Below, piece after piece: positions 16,215-23,933 of a stretch of 30,428 bases of DNA. The first letter of the stretch is position 1; each line of letters starts with the position of its first letter. The DNA is from JALOTE01 sp031422195 (GTDB lineage: Bacteria; Pseudomonadota; Alphaproteobacteria; Rhizobiales; Rhizobiaceae): positions 1-30,428 of the forward strand of contig JANOPZ010000132.1 of the NCBI GenBank assembly GCA_031422195.1. The letters are read 5' to 3'. Both the position numbers and the translations under genes were made by a program. The notes under the pieces are model-generated. The model worked only from the letters and a program-made list of their open reading frames with translations. It was not told where the DNA came from and searched no databases.

Positions 16215-17648
16215 ATGGAGTTGAATACCGGTCAGCGGCGGTGGGTCGAGGGGTTTGGTTTGAGGCTGACACAGCTTCGCCTGAGTGTCAGCCGCCTGAG
16301 CGCACCTGTGTTATTGCCATTAATCGCAATTCGCACTTTTTTTTACAAGCAAATGCCAAAGCGGCTTTATGCGCGGGCCTTGATCATTGTGATTGCCCCA
16401 ATGATTTTGCTGCAATCGCTAATCGCTTTTGTGTTTATGGAACGTCATTGGCAAACGGTAACACAACGGCTTTCCACCGCCGTCGTGCGCGATATCTCTG
16501 CGGTGATCGACATGGTTGAAACCTATCCAACGCCAGAAGGGGCCGCGCAGGTCCTCCGTATCGCACAAGACCGTATGGCGCTTAAAATTGACTTATTGCC
16601 GCCTGACCCTTTGCCGCCAGCAACACGTAAACCGTTTTTTTCTGATCTTGATCAGGTTCTCAGTGAAGAAATTGCGGCGCAGATTTCACGCCCGTTTTGG
16701 ATAGACACCGTGGGCAATAGCGATTTTGTAGAAATTCGTATTCAACTTGAACAGCAGGTGCTCCGCGTTTTTGCAAAACGCAATCAGGCCTATGCCTCCA
16801 ACTCGGTGATTTTTCTGTCTTGGATGGTGGGTACATCTCTGGTGCTTTTAGCCATTGCTATTACCTTCCTGCGCAATCAAATCCGGCCGATCCAAGCGCT
16901 TGCCAAAGCAGCTGAAGCCTTCGGTCGCGGCCAAAAGCCAGCCGATGAATTCCGCCCGAGGGGCGCCGAAGAAGTGCGGCGTGCGGGCACCGCCTTCTTG
17001 CGGATGCGCGAACGGATAGAGCGCCAGATTGACCAGCGCACCGCTATGCTCACCGGCGTTAGCCATGATTTGCGCACAGTTCTAACACGGTTTAGATTGC
17101 AGCTTGAATTTGCAACCACCGCAGACGACCGGGCGGCCCTCCGCAAGGATGTCGACGAAATGCAATCCATGCTGGAAGGCTATTTGGCGTTTGCCAAAGG
17201 CGATGTGGCGGAAGAGGCTGTGCCCTTTAATGTCATAGGTTTTTTTGGCCGCTTTAAGAGCGAAGCGCAATTGCGCGGAAAAGAAGTCGAGTTGAAACTG
17301 GCAGGCATTGACGTGGCTATCGTAAAACCAAACGGCTTTTCGCGGCTAATGTCTAACCTTATTTCCAACGCATTACGTCATGCCGATAAGGTCGTAGTCA
17401 CAGTTCGCCCTGCTGCGCGCTGTTTGATTTTTGTCATTGATGATAATGGCGCAGGTATTCCAGTTGACAAACGCGAGGATGTATTCCGGCCGTTTTACCG
17501 GTTAGATGAAGCGCGCAATCTCAACGAAAGCGGCACAGGGCTTGGCCTTGCTATTGCGCGTGATCTGGCGCGCGGTCATGGCGGCGATATTCAATTGAGC
17601 CAAAGTCCATTGGGTGGCCTTAGGGCAAGTGTTATTTTACCACAGTAG
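16215..17648 (+). CDS. EnvZ-like sensor histidine kinase
   Basis: The 477-residue inner-membrane kinase has transmembrane segments at about 52-76 and 198-219 enclosing a periplasmic domain of about 120 residues, then HAMP (about 220-272, RNQIRPIQALAKAAEAFG), the phosphoacceptor His284 in GVSHDLRTVLTRFRLQL, and an ATPase domain with SNLISNALRHA (N box), DDNGAGIP (G1) and SGTGLGLAIARDLARGHGG (G2). The Pro of the EnvZ H-box is Val here, as I recall in rhizobial relatives. The first 46 residues before MPKRLYARAL are poorly conserved, so a start at that internal Met (16353) is possible, but AAGG precedes the chosen ATG. It follows the response regulator. Confidence 0.92.
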   Translation: MELNTGQRRWVEGFGLRLTQLRLSVSRLSAPVLLPLIAIRTFFYKQMPKRLYARALIIVIAPMILLQSLIAFVFMERHWQTVTQRLSTAVVRDISAVIDMVETYPTPEGAAQVLRIAQDRMALKIDLLPPDPLPPATRKPFFSDLDQVLSEEIAAQISRPFWIDTVGNSDFVEIRIQLEQQVLRVFAKRNQAYASNSVIFLSWMVGTSLVLLAIAITFLRNQIRPIQALAKAAEAFGRGQKPADEFRPRGAEEVRRAGTAFLRMRERIERQIDQRTAMLTGVSHDLRTVLTRFRLQLEFATTADDRAALRKDVDEMQSMLEGYLAFAKGDVAEEAVPFNVIGFFGRFKSEAQLRGKEVELKLAGIDVAIVKPNGFSRLMSNLISNALRHADKVVVTVRPAARCLIFVIDDNGAGIPVDKREDVFRPFYRLDEARNLNESGTGLGLAIARDLARGHGGDIQLSQSPLGGLRASVILPQ

Positions 17649-17659
17649 ATGCTTGAAAA

Positions 17660-18079
17660 TTATTTGAGTGCCAAGCTGACCGCCAGTACAACCCACATTA
17701 AGACCAAAGCCCCAAAAGCTGCAATAAAAGTTGGACGGCGGTGCTTCAATCGGTTGGCTGTAGCGTGAACATACGTATGGGCAAGTTTTGCCACGGCATA
17801 GGTCCATGCCAACAGCAGCAGATAAATATTTGCCGTCCCCGTGACATAGGCAATGATACAGGCTGTATAAAACAGGACTGGCGATTCAAATTGGTTGGCC
17901 AGAGCGCGCGTATAGTTGCGTAAATTCTCCGGCTCATTATCCATGTATTTGAAGGCTTTGGCATCGATCGTGCCCGCTTTAACCGCGCCGACACGGGCGT
18001 TGCTCATCGCAACATACAGCGCGAAAGTTGCAAAGGCCTGTACAAATACTGGCCATAGAATTGCGGTGGAGGTTTCCAT
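17660..18079 (-). CDS. MAPEG-family membrane protein
   Basis: The 139-residue protein has four predicted membrane helices and the MAPEG blocks YTRALANQFESPVLFY (about 56-71) and LAHTYVHATANRLKHR (about 99-114), where eicosanoid/glutathione enzymes carry their glutathione- and lipid-contact residues. Bacterial members are mostly uncharacterised. It lies 11 bases downstream of guaB on the same strand, a pairing common in Hyphomicrobiales, and is convergent with the sensor kinase with no clear terminator in the 11-base gap. Confidence 0.88.
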   Translation of the reverse strand: METSTAILWPVFVQAFATFALYVAMSNARVGAVKAGTIDAKAFKYMDNEPENLRNYTRALANQFESPVLFYTACIIAYVTGTANIYLLLLAWTYAVAKLAHTYVHATANRLKHRRPTFIAAFGALVLMWVVLAVSLALK

Positions 18080-18090
18080 TCAAAGTGTCC

Positions 18091-19593
18091 TTAAATCGAA
18101 CCCGGATAATTCGGGCTTTCGCGCGTGATTTGCACATCATGCACATGGCTCTCGCGAAGGCCAGCGTTTGAAATGCGCACAAATGTAGCTTTCTCGCGGA
18201 AGCTCTTCAAATCTGCGGCACCAACATAGCCCATCGAAGCGCGTAGGCCGCCCGCCAATTGATGTAAAACAGCACCCACTGGGCCTTTATACGGCACTTG
18301 GCCTTCAATGCCTTCCGGCACTAATTTCAAAGTATCACGCACCTCGGCTTGGAAATAACGGTCAGCTGATCCGCGCGCCATAGCGCCAACAGACCCCATC
18401 CCGCGATAAGCTTTGAACGAGCGGCCCTGATGCAGATAAACCTCACCCGGGCTTTCATCTGTACCAGCGAGCAATGAGCCGATCATCGCCGCCCCTGCCC
18501 CTGCCGCCAGTGCTTTGGCCAAATCGCCGGAAAACTTAATGCCGCCATCGGCAATAACGGTGATACCCTGTTTGGCGGCCACCTCGGCCGCGGCCATAAT
18601 GGCGGTTAGCTGCGGCACGCCGACACCGGCAACCACGCGCGTTGTGCAAATAGAGCCGGGGCCAATCCCAACTTTCACAGCGTCAGCTCCGGCATCAATC
18701 AGAGCTTTTGCGCCATCAGCGGTAGCAATATTACCAGCCAAAATCCGCACAACATTGGACATGGTTTTAACCCGCGCCACTGTATCCAGCACGCGCTGTG
18801 AATGGCCATGCGCAGTATCAATGACCAGCAGATCAACACCCGCGGCGATTAGCCGTTCGGCGCGTGCATAACCATCATCGCCCACTGTGCAGGCGGCAGC
18901 CACGCGCAGACGGCCTTGACTGTCCTTGGTGGCATGCGGGTTAAGGCGGCTTTTCTCCATGTCTTTGACAGTAATCAGCCCGACGCAATTGCCGTCTCTA
19001 TCAACGACCAAAAGCTTTTCAATACGGTGCTGATGCAGCAATCGCTTGGCTTCCTCTTGCGTGACATTATCTTTGACAGTGATTAAATTTTCGCGCGTCA
19101 TCAATTCATAGACACGCGTTGCCGGGTCAGAAGCAAAGCGCACATCACGGTTTGTCAAAATACCAACCAAGCGCCCGGTAAAATGGCCACCAGTGCCGCC
19201 GTTCTCAACAACAGGAATGCCTGAAATGCGGTGGCGCACCATCAGAGCTTGAGCATCACCAAGTGTCGCATCAGGCCCTATCACCAGTGGGTTGACCACC
19301 ATGCCGCTTTCAAATTTTTTAACCTGCCGCACCTCTTCGGCCTGCTCGTCCGGTGTGAAATTGCGGTGAATAACCCCGATACCTCCTGCTTGCGCCATCG
19401 CAATGGCCAGCCGCGACTCGGTGACAGTATCCATCGCCGCAGAAATGATCGGGGTGTTCAGATCAATGTCACCGGCAATACGCGTGGAAATGTCAACTTC
19501 TGCCGGCATTACGGTTGAGTGCGCCGGTTGCAGCAGCACATCATCGAAAGTCAACGCTTCCATACCAGTGGAGGATTCAATGATGCGGGCCAT
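18091..19593 (-). CDS. guaB: IMP dehydrogenase
   Basis: GuaB oxidises IMP to XMP with NAD+, the committed step to GMP. The 500-residue protein is full length: the catalytic barrel is interrupted by two CBS domains (about 100-215), and the active-site loop GIGPGSICTTRVVAGVGVPQ holds catalytic Cys316. The flap region near residues 395-415 (SFKAYRGMGSVGAM, ADRY) is intact. I chose the ATG at 19593; a TTG two codons upstream is also possible. Upstream lies a 14-bp tandem repeat. It uses PRPP-derived purine precursors, linking it to prs at the left end. Confidence 0.97.
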   Translation of the reverse strand: MARIIESSTGMEALTFDDVLLQPAHSTVMPAEVDISTRIAGDIDLNTPIISAAMDTVTESRLAIAMAQAGGIGVIHRNFTPDEQAEEVRQVKKFESGMVVNPLVIGPDATLGDAQALMVRHRISGIPVVENGGTGGHFTGRLVGILTNRDVRFASDPATRVYELMTRENLITVKDNVTQEEAKRLLHQHRIEKLLVVDRDGNCVGLITVKDMEKSRLNPHATKDSQGRLRVAAACTVGDDGYARAERLIAAGVDLLVIDTAHGHSQRVLDTVARVKTMSNVVRILAGNIATADGAKALIDAGADAVKVGIGPGSICTTRVVAGVGVPQLTAIMAAAEVAAKQGITVIADGGIKFSGDLAKALAAGAGAAMIGSLLAGTDESPGEVYLHQGRSFKAYRGMGSVGAMARGSADRYFQAEVRDTLKLVPEGIEGQVPYKGPVGAVLHQLAGGLRASMGYVGAADLKSFREKATFVRISNAGLRESHVHDVQITRESPNYPGSI

Positions 19594-19614
19594 GTGCAAT
19601 CTTTCTCTTGACGC

Positions 19615-19677
19615 GAGTCTCTTAGCAAGAGCCTCTTAGCAAGAGCCTCTTAGCACGAGTCTCTTAGCACGAGTCTC
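19615..19677. repeat. 14-bp tandem repeat, 4.5 copies, in the guaB upstream region
   Basis: Units begin at 19615, 19629, 19643, 19657 and (partial, 7 bases) 19671. The unit is GAG(T/C)CTCTTAGCA(A/C). Units 1 and 2, joined with the next GAG, each contain the small inverted repeat CTCTT-AGC-AAGAG. Three copies (19615, 19657, 19671) carry GAGTC, a GANTC methylation site. The array ends 22 bases from the guaB start, so it is in the leader or promoter of guaB. Confidence 0.9.
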
Positions 19678-19706
19678 GGATTGCGTTTGGCGGTTAGCAC
19701 GCTGAT

Positions 19707-19733
19707 GCGCGGATGGAAAGCTTCCGCCCGCGC
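19707..19733. other. stem-loop between guaB and the Tat-exported hydrolase gene
   Basis: GCGCGG (19707-19712) pairs with CCGCGC (19728-19733), and the inner GGAA/TTCC pair closes a 3-base loop, separated by a 2x2 internal loop. It lies 16 bases after the stop of the hydrolase gene on the minus strand. No T-run follows, so it may be a weak or Rho-assisted terminator or an RNA-stabilising structure. Confidence 0.5.
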
Positions 19734-19748
19734 AATGATGCATTTGTA

Positions 19749-20732
19749 TCAAATATCCAGCTGATATGTCTCAGGCACAAAACGATATCCGACGTCAGCC
19801 TTTTCAATAAACCCAACCGCCGGGAACGGCATATGGTAACCCACAAACGGCAACCGGTCGGTGGCCAGCATATCAAACACCGATTTGCGTGTTGCGGCCG
19901 CAGCAGCCTTATCCATATCGAAACGCACTTCCCAATCAGGGCGCTGCAAGGACAGCACGTAATGGTTCGCGGTATCAGCCGTCAGAACCAATTGGCGGCC
20001 TTCAGACTCAATACGGTAAATCATATGGCCAGGCGAATGCCCAAATGCCGCCATGCCTGTGATGCCCGACACCACTGCACCACCATCACCAATGAACGTC
20101 ATTTTATCGGCAACCGGAACAACGTTAGCTACAACCGTTTTGTAGGCGTTTTCTGCCGGTGTGCCTACGCGGTCGGTAGATGACCAAAACTTGAACTCGG
20201 CTTCGTTGCCAACATAACGGGCATTCGGAAACGCCGGCGCACCGTTTTCCATCAAGCCGCCAATATGGTCACCATGCATGTGGGTGAGAACAACAATCGT
20301 AACCTGCTCGGGCGTGTAACCAGATGCTTTGAGATTTGCCATGGTTTGCCCAAGGCCGCCCTCACGCGCACCGGCACCAACACCGGTATCAAACAAAACC
20401 AGATCTGTTCCAGTGTTGACCAAAGTCGGGGAAAACGTGTTCCGGCTTTTGTCGATTGGCAAAAAATTTGCCGCCAGCAAAGCTTCCACTTCAGCTTGCG
20501 GCACGTTTGTGCCAAATGTTTCATAAGGCTTGTCGCCAAAACGGCCACCATCCAAAAGAACCGTTACTTCAAATTTGCCCAGCGTAAAACGGTTAAACGA
20601 AGCTGGCATTGAGGCAGCCAATGGCACTGCAGCTTGCGCGCTGCGGGTCATTATTTGCGGGGCAGCCAGTGCGGCGGCACCAACTCCGGCAGACTTAAAA
20701 AATGTACGGCGTGAAATTCCAAAAGCAGTCAT
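19749..20732 (-). CDS. Tat-exported metallo-beta-lactamase-fold hydrolase (lactonase-like)
   Basis: The 327-residue precursor begins with a twin-arginine signal, SRRTFFK at 7-13, then an Ala-rich hydrophobic core ending near AQAA (32-35), so the folded enzyme is exported to the periplasm. Metal ligands are LTHMHGDH (His151, His153, Asp155, His156), GHSPGHM (His232) and TADTANHY (Asp253). The pattern resembles AHL lactonases and methyl-parathion-hydrolase-type enzymes, but substrate cannot be read from sequence. I chose the ATG at 20732 because GGAG lies 6 bases upstream; ATG at 20744 has none. It is a single gene, with guaB downstream on the same strand. Confidence 0.88.
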   Translation of the reverse strand: MTAFGISRRTFFKSAGVGAAALAAPQIMTRSAQAAVPLAASMPASFNRFTLGKFEVTVLLDGGRFGDKPYETFGTNVPQAEVEALLAANFLPIDKSRNTFSPTLVNTGTDLVLFDTGVGAGAREGGLGQTMANLKASGYTPEQVTIVVLTHMHGDHIGGLMENGAPAFPNARYVGNEAEFKFWSSTDRVGTPAENAYKTVVANVVPVADKMTFIGDGGAVVSGITGMAAFGHSPGHMIYRIESEGRQLVLTADTANHYVLSLQRPDWEVRFDMDKAAAAATRKSVFDMLATDRLPFVGYHMPFPAVGFIEKADVGYRFVPETYQLDI

Positions 20733-20874
20733 GAAGCGCTCCATTGCGATTGTTAGGCACGCAAAAAGTTGGAGCGAAATAACCGTAATTCAATATTGGC
20801 TCTGTGATAGAAGTTCCATATCTGTTGAACACAGCGTCTTGGATTATCGGTATTGCCAGCTGGAAATAAGACAG

Positions 20875-20900
20875 AGGCCCGAAGCGTTTGCTCCGGGCCT
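20875..20900 (-). terminator. hairpin downstream of the BA14K gene
   Basis: AGGCCCGAAGC and GCTCCGGGCCT form an 11-bp stem with one mismatch and a 4-base loop, 22 bases after the BA14K stop on the minus strand. The following T-rich sequence is interrupted, so termination strength is uncertain. Confidence 0.65.
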
Positions 20901-20922
20901 GATTCAAATCAAAGGGTTTATT

Positions 20923-21549
20923 TTACTTTACCACGCAAAACCGGCTCACCCCATCATAGCCCTTATAGGTGCCGTTGGAGATATTGAACGAACGATAGCG
21001 GTCGCTGCACCAATTGGCCCAGCTTTGGGTCCAAGGCTCGAATGCGCCTTCATAGGTGATGACCCGCGGCCTATGATTGATTGGAGCATCTGGAAATGCG
21101 TGACGTGGCAATGGGCGGGCACGCGGCGAATTTACGATGGGTGCAATATGCTGTTGGCGCGGCTGCGAACCGGCAATGATCGCACCAATGGCAAGTCCGG
21201 CAACACCCGCAATAATTGCAGTCTCAAGATTTTTATCACGGTCGCGGCGACGATCTTCGGTTGGCAATGGGCGCGGACGTTGCGGCTCAGCATCCCAATA
21301 TTGAATATACTGCTTGCGGCCATGTTGGATAAAAAAGCGACCGGTATCATCACGGTAAACCGAACGGCTTCCATTGGCAGGCAAAACCTGTTGGTCGTCT
21401 GGCTGATTATCGAACGGCTCGTCATAATGAAAATCATTGGCGGCAACCGGTGCAACTGTTGCAGCGACAAAAGATGCGGAGAGAACGGTCGCGAGCGCCA
21501 TCGACGCAACACGGCCAATTTTGCCTTTATGTGAAACGGAAGCGGTCAT
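20923..21549 (-). CDS. BA14K-family exported protein
   Basis: The 208-residue protein has a signal peptide (hydrophobic core about 13-35, cleavage probably after VAA near 38), an acidic and Gln-rich middle, a hydrophobic helix at about 107-129 and a C-terminal BA14K domain: SWANWCSDRYRSF and GTYKGYDGVSRFC, with the two conserved Cys. The Brucella BA14K protein is an immunoreactive, lectin-like membrane protein affecting the cell surface. The ATG at 21549 has GGAG 8 bases upstream. It is expressed alone, with a hairpin after the stop. Family assignment is strong; role is inferred. Confidence 0.88.
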   Translation of the reverse strand: MTASVSHKGKIGRVASMALATVLSASFVAATVAPVAANDFHYDEPFDNQPDDQQVLPANGSRSVYRDDTGRFFIQHGRKQYIQYWDAEPQRPRPLPTEDRRRDRDKNLETAIIAGVAGLAIGAIIAGSQPRQQHIAPIVNSPRARPLPRHAFPDAPINHRPRVITYEGAFEPWTQSWANWCSDRYRSFNISNGTYKGYDGVSRFCVVK

Positions 21550-21659
21550 TTTCAAGTCTCCAATATCGCCGGCGGGGGAGGAAACATCCGGCGTTAAAGA
21601 AGGTTCTAAAGGGCTGCGGCTGAACCGGTTATGAACAGTGCGTTAATTTTCAAAGCTGC

Positions 21660-22919
21660 TCAAAGGCCGCCGAATTTGACTGCCGCACCGGCAAGAGCAG
21701 CCGCACCGAGCACCCACCCAAACCCGATATGAAACCGCAACAAGGCAAGCCCTGCCGCTAAAGCAATAAGGACAGCAGCAAAATCCGCATGGCCAAACAT
21801 ATCCGGCAATGGCGTTATGCCTTTCGGGAAAAACAGAGTTGCCGCAAACCAAAGCCCCAAACTGGCAATAACACCGACAACAGATGATGTAACGCCCTGC
21901 AATGAGCCTGCCAAACGCGGCATAGACCGAATGCGCTCGACAAAGGGCGCACCGGCAAAAATCATCAAAAATGATGGCACAAAGGTGAACCACAGCGTGA
22001 CCAGCGCGCCAATTATACCGCCCAGAAGCGGGTCAATCATTGCTTGCCGCGCCCCGGCCAAGAACCCGACGAACAGCAACACCAAGATGAGCGGCCCCGG
22101 CGTCGTTTCAGCCAAACCAAGACCCGTGATCATTTCGCGCGGTTCGAGCCATTTGTAATGCGATACCGCAACATCACCAACATAACTGAGCACGGCATAA
22201 GCCCCGCCAAACGTAACAACTGCGGCCTGCGAGAAAAACAAGGCTAAATCAATGAAAACCTCTGCACCGCCAACGCCGTAGATCAAACCGAGCGGCGCAA
22301 ACCAAACCGCCAAGCCAATGATGATTGTTGAAAACAACAACTTGAATGACAGGGGTTTCTGAGTTGCAATTTCAATGGCCTGACCTTTGAAAACGAAAAA
22401 ACCAAAAATTGCCGCGGCCAGAACCACCAGTGGAAACGGCAGTTTGAAAACCGCAATTGCAAAAAAAGCTGCAACTGCAAGAGCGATATGCTGCCAGCTT
22501 TTAAGGGCCCGTTTTGAAACCCGTATCAGTGCTTCAAGCACCAAAGCCACCACCGCCGCCTTCAGTCCAAACAACAGACCTTCGATTAAAGGCACATCAC
22601 CAGCAAAAAAATACAGCGCCGACAAGCCAATTAATATCACCGCACCCGGCATAACAAACAGCAAGCCGCTGACAAGGCCTCCTTTAATACCGTGTGTTAA
22701 CCAGCCAATATAAGTGGCAAGCTGCATGGCTTCCGGCCCAGGAAGCAACATACAAAAATTCAGCGCATTGAGATAACGCGGTTCATCGAGCCATTTTTTC
22801 TCATCCACAATCATGCGGTGCATCAGCGCGATTTGGCCCGCAGGCCCGCCAAAAGACATTACTCCGATTTTGGCAAAAACTGTAACAAGTTCGCGGAAAG
22901 TTGGCGCATTATTGATCAT
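21660..22919 (-). CDS. chrA: chromate transporter, ChrA family
   Basis: ChrA exports chromate from the cytoplasm. The 419-residue protein is the long form with two homologous CHR halves. The first contains SFGGPAGQIALMHRMIVDE (about 22-40) and LLPGPEAMQL; the second contains TFGGAYAVLSYV and GLAETTPGPLIL, the matching elements. About ten to twelve hydrophobic segments are spread along the length. Its start overlaps the end of the rhodanese gene by 11 bases, so the two are translationally coupled and share the structured leader at 23234-23297. Some ChrA homologues carry other oxyanions, so chromate is the likely but not proven substrate. Confidence 0.93.
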   Translation of the reverse strand: MINNAPTFRELVTVFAKIGVMSFGGPAGQIALMHRMIVDEKKWLDEPRYLNALNFCMLLPGPEAMQLATYIGWLTHGIKGGLVSGLLFVMPGAVILIGLSALYFFAGDVPLIEGLLFGLKAAVVALVLEALIRVSKRALKSWQHIALAVAAFFAIAVFKLPFPLVVLAAAIFGFFVFKGQAIEIATQKPLSFKLLFSTIIIGLAVWFAPLGLIYGVGGAEVFIDLALFFSQAAVVTFGGAYAVLSYVGDVAVSHYKWLEPREMITGLGLAETTPGPLILVLLFVGFLAGARQAMIDPLLGGIIGALVTLWFTFVPSFLMIFAGAPFVERIRSMPRLAGSLQGVTSSVVGVIASLGLWFAATLFFPKGITPLPDMFGHADFAAVLIALAAGLALLRFHIGFGWVLGAAALAGAAVKFGGL

Positions 22920-23229
22920 TTTTTATGGTCTCAACTGCGCCACCAGCTTCCCGATAGGCTTCAAACCCGCCTTCAAGAAAGCGCGCCTCAATGCCCTGAT
23001 CATTGAGAAAACCGGCAACCGCCATACCAACTTCATGGCCGTGAACGCAAAACACCGCAACTTTTTGGCCCGAAAATTCCTGCCACCAATTGTCAGCAGA
23101 AAATGGCGCGCGCCATACAGCGCCGGGCATTGTCAGCCCGGATTTTCCAAGGGCCGGTGCTTTACGCACATCGATAATCGTAAGGTCTTTTGAAATTGAA
23201 AATTCAGCAATAGTCATAAGTTCCGGCAT
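22909..23229 (-). CDS. single-domain rhodanese (sulfurtransferase-like)
   Basis: The 106-residue protein is one rhodanese domain with LTIIDVRKAPAL near the start, the active-site loop FCVHGHEVG with Cys61, and FLEGGFEAYREAGG near the end. Rhodanese domains are found fused or adjacent to chromate resistance proteins (ChrB-like) in alphaproteobacteria; here it directly precedes chrA. It may handle sulfur chemistry linked to chromate or sulfate stress. The ATG at 23229 has GGAGG 5 bases upstream, but that site is paired in a hairpin (23234-23255). A longer frame to 23358 would cover the promoter and is rejected. Confidence 0.87.
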   Translation of the reverse strand: MPELMTIAEFSISKDLTIIDVRKAPALGKSGLTMPGAVWRAPFSADNWWQEFSGQKVAVFCVHGHEVGMAVAGFLNDQGIEARFLEGGFEAYREAGGAVETIKNDQ

Positions 23230-23233
23230 AAAA

Positions 23234-23297
23234 GCCTCCGCATAGTTACGAAGGCGGAACTTGGGGTTGCCCCTATCGGGGAGCCCGCTTTTTCCCC
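23234..23297 (-). promoter_or_regulatory. structured 5' leader of rhodanese-chrA, candidate cis-regulatory RNA
   Basis: Read on the minus strand, the leader has GGGG (23297-23294), CCCC (23281-23278), GGGG (23273-23270) and CCCC (23266-23263). Neighbouring blocks can pair in several exclusive ways, for example CCCC-GATA-GGGG or GGGG-CAA-CCCC, or form a pseudoknot. Next, GCCTTCG (23255-23249) pairs with CGGAGGC (23240-23234) over an 8-base loop, burying the GGAGG ribosome binding site and followed by TTTT. I recall chrB RNA motifs reported upstream of chromate-resistance genes in alphaproteobacteria; identity with those is a guess from context. Confidence 0.6.
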
Positions 23298-23302
23298 TGC
23301 GA

Positions 23303-23334
23303 TTGACAGTTAGCTTTGCATTACAGAATGTCAA
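23303..23334. promoter_or_regulatory. face-to-face -35 boxes in the rhodanese / Lrp divergent region
   Basis: TTGACA at 23303-23308 (plus strand) and TGTCAA at 23329-23334 (TTGACA on the minus strand) face each other across 20 bases. Between them GCATT-ACAG-AATGT (23318-23331) is an imperfect palindrome of Lrp-operator size. Clear -10 boxes at 17 bases are lacking on both strands, so promoters are only candidates. Confidence 0.4.
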
Positions 23335-23358
23335 CTTATATGAAACGGCGTTGCCCAA

Positions 23359-23835
23359 ATGTCCAAACTTGATGCCATTGACTTAAAAATTCTAGATGAA
23401 ATCCAAAAGGACGGCCGCGTCTCGATTGTGGAACTGGCGCGGCGCGTAAATCTGACCAAAACACCATGTGCCGAACGGTTAAAGCGTCTTGAAAAATCCG
23501 GCGCAATCATCGGCTATCACACCCGCATTAATCCTGAAGCTTTGGATATTGCACATCTGACATTCGTCGAAGTGCAACTGAAATCAACCACGGCGGATGC
23601 GCTGGCAGATTTCAATCGCGCGGTGCTCAAAGCCAAGGAAATTCAATCCTGCCATATGGTGGCCGGCGGCTTTGACTATTTGCTCAAAGTGCGCACCAGC
23701 GACATTAAGGGATATCGTGAAACGCTTGGCCTCGTTATTTCACGCCTTCCACATGTGCAGCAAACCCATACTTATGTGGTGATGGAAGAAGTGAAGGACG
23801 ATCCGATGCTGCCAATTCCCAAGCTGGTACGGTAA
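23359..23835 (+). CDS. Lrp/AsnC-family transcriptional regulator
   Basis: The 158-residue protein has the N-terminal helix-turn-helix (about 5-50: LDAIDLKILDEIQKDGRVS, LARRVNLTKTPCAERLKRLEKSG) and the C-terminal RAM ligand-binding domain (about 65-150: HLTFVEVQL, SCHMVAGGFDYLLKVRTSD, HTYVVMEEV). Such regulators respond to amino acids; the TKTPCAERLKRLE and HMVAGGFDYLLKV variants resemble regulators found next to putA in alphaproteobacteria, but no putA is in this window. It is divergent from rhodanese-chrA and may autoregulate through the shared 129-base region. The ATG follows weak binding-site sequence. Confidence 0.92.
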   Translation: MSKLDAIDLKILDEIQKDGRVSIVELARRVNLTKTPCAERLKRLEKSGAIIGYHTRINPEALDIAHLTFVEVQLKSTTADALADFNRAVLKAKEIQSCHMVAGGFDYLLKVRTSDIKGYRETLGLVISRLPHVQQTHTYVVMEEVKDDPMLPIPKLVR

Positions 23836-23933
23836 AAAGCAGGTCCGTTCACGATTAATTTCATAGTTGCCTCTTCACATCACAAAACTGTTAGTTAACT
23901 TAAGGCTAAGAGTTCTGGGAGGAACACCGAAAA

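Noticed and set aside
20530..21534. 334-codon plus-strand frame
   Set aside because: It crosses the hydrolase start, the intergenic terminator and the BA14K gene in antisense; no ribosome binding site and no recognisable domain.
21575..21610. EcfG-type stress promoter upstream of the BA14K gene (GAAC-N17-GTT on the minus strand)
   Set aside because: The -35 element lacks the first G and the -10 is only three bases, too weak to call.
23895..23909. CtrA-like site upstream of fadD (TTAA-N7-CTAA)
   Set aside because: One mismatch from the TTAA-N7-TTAA consensus and expected by chance at this AT content; no supporting second site.
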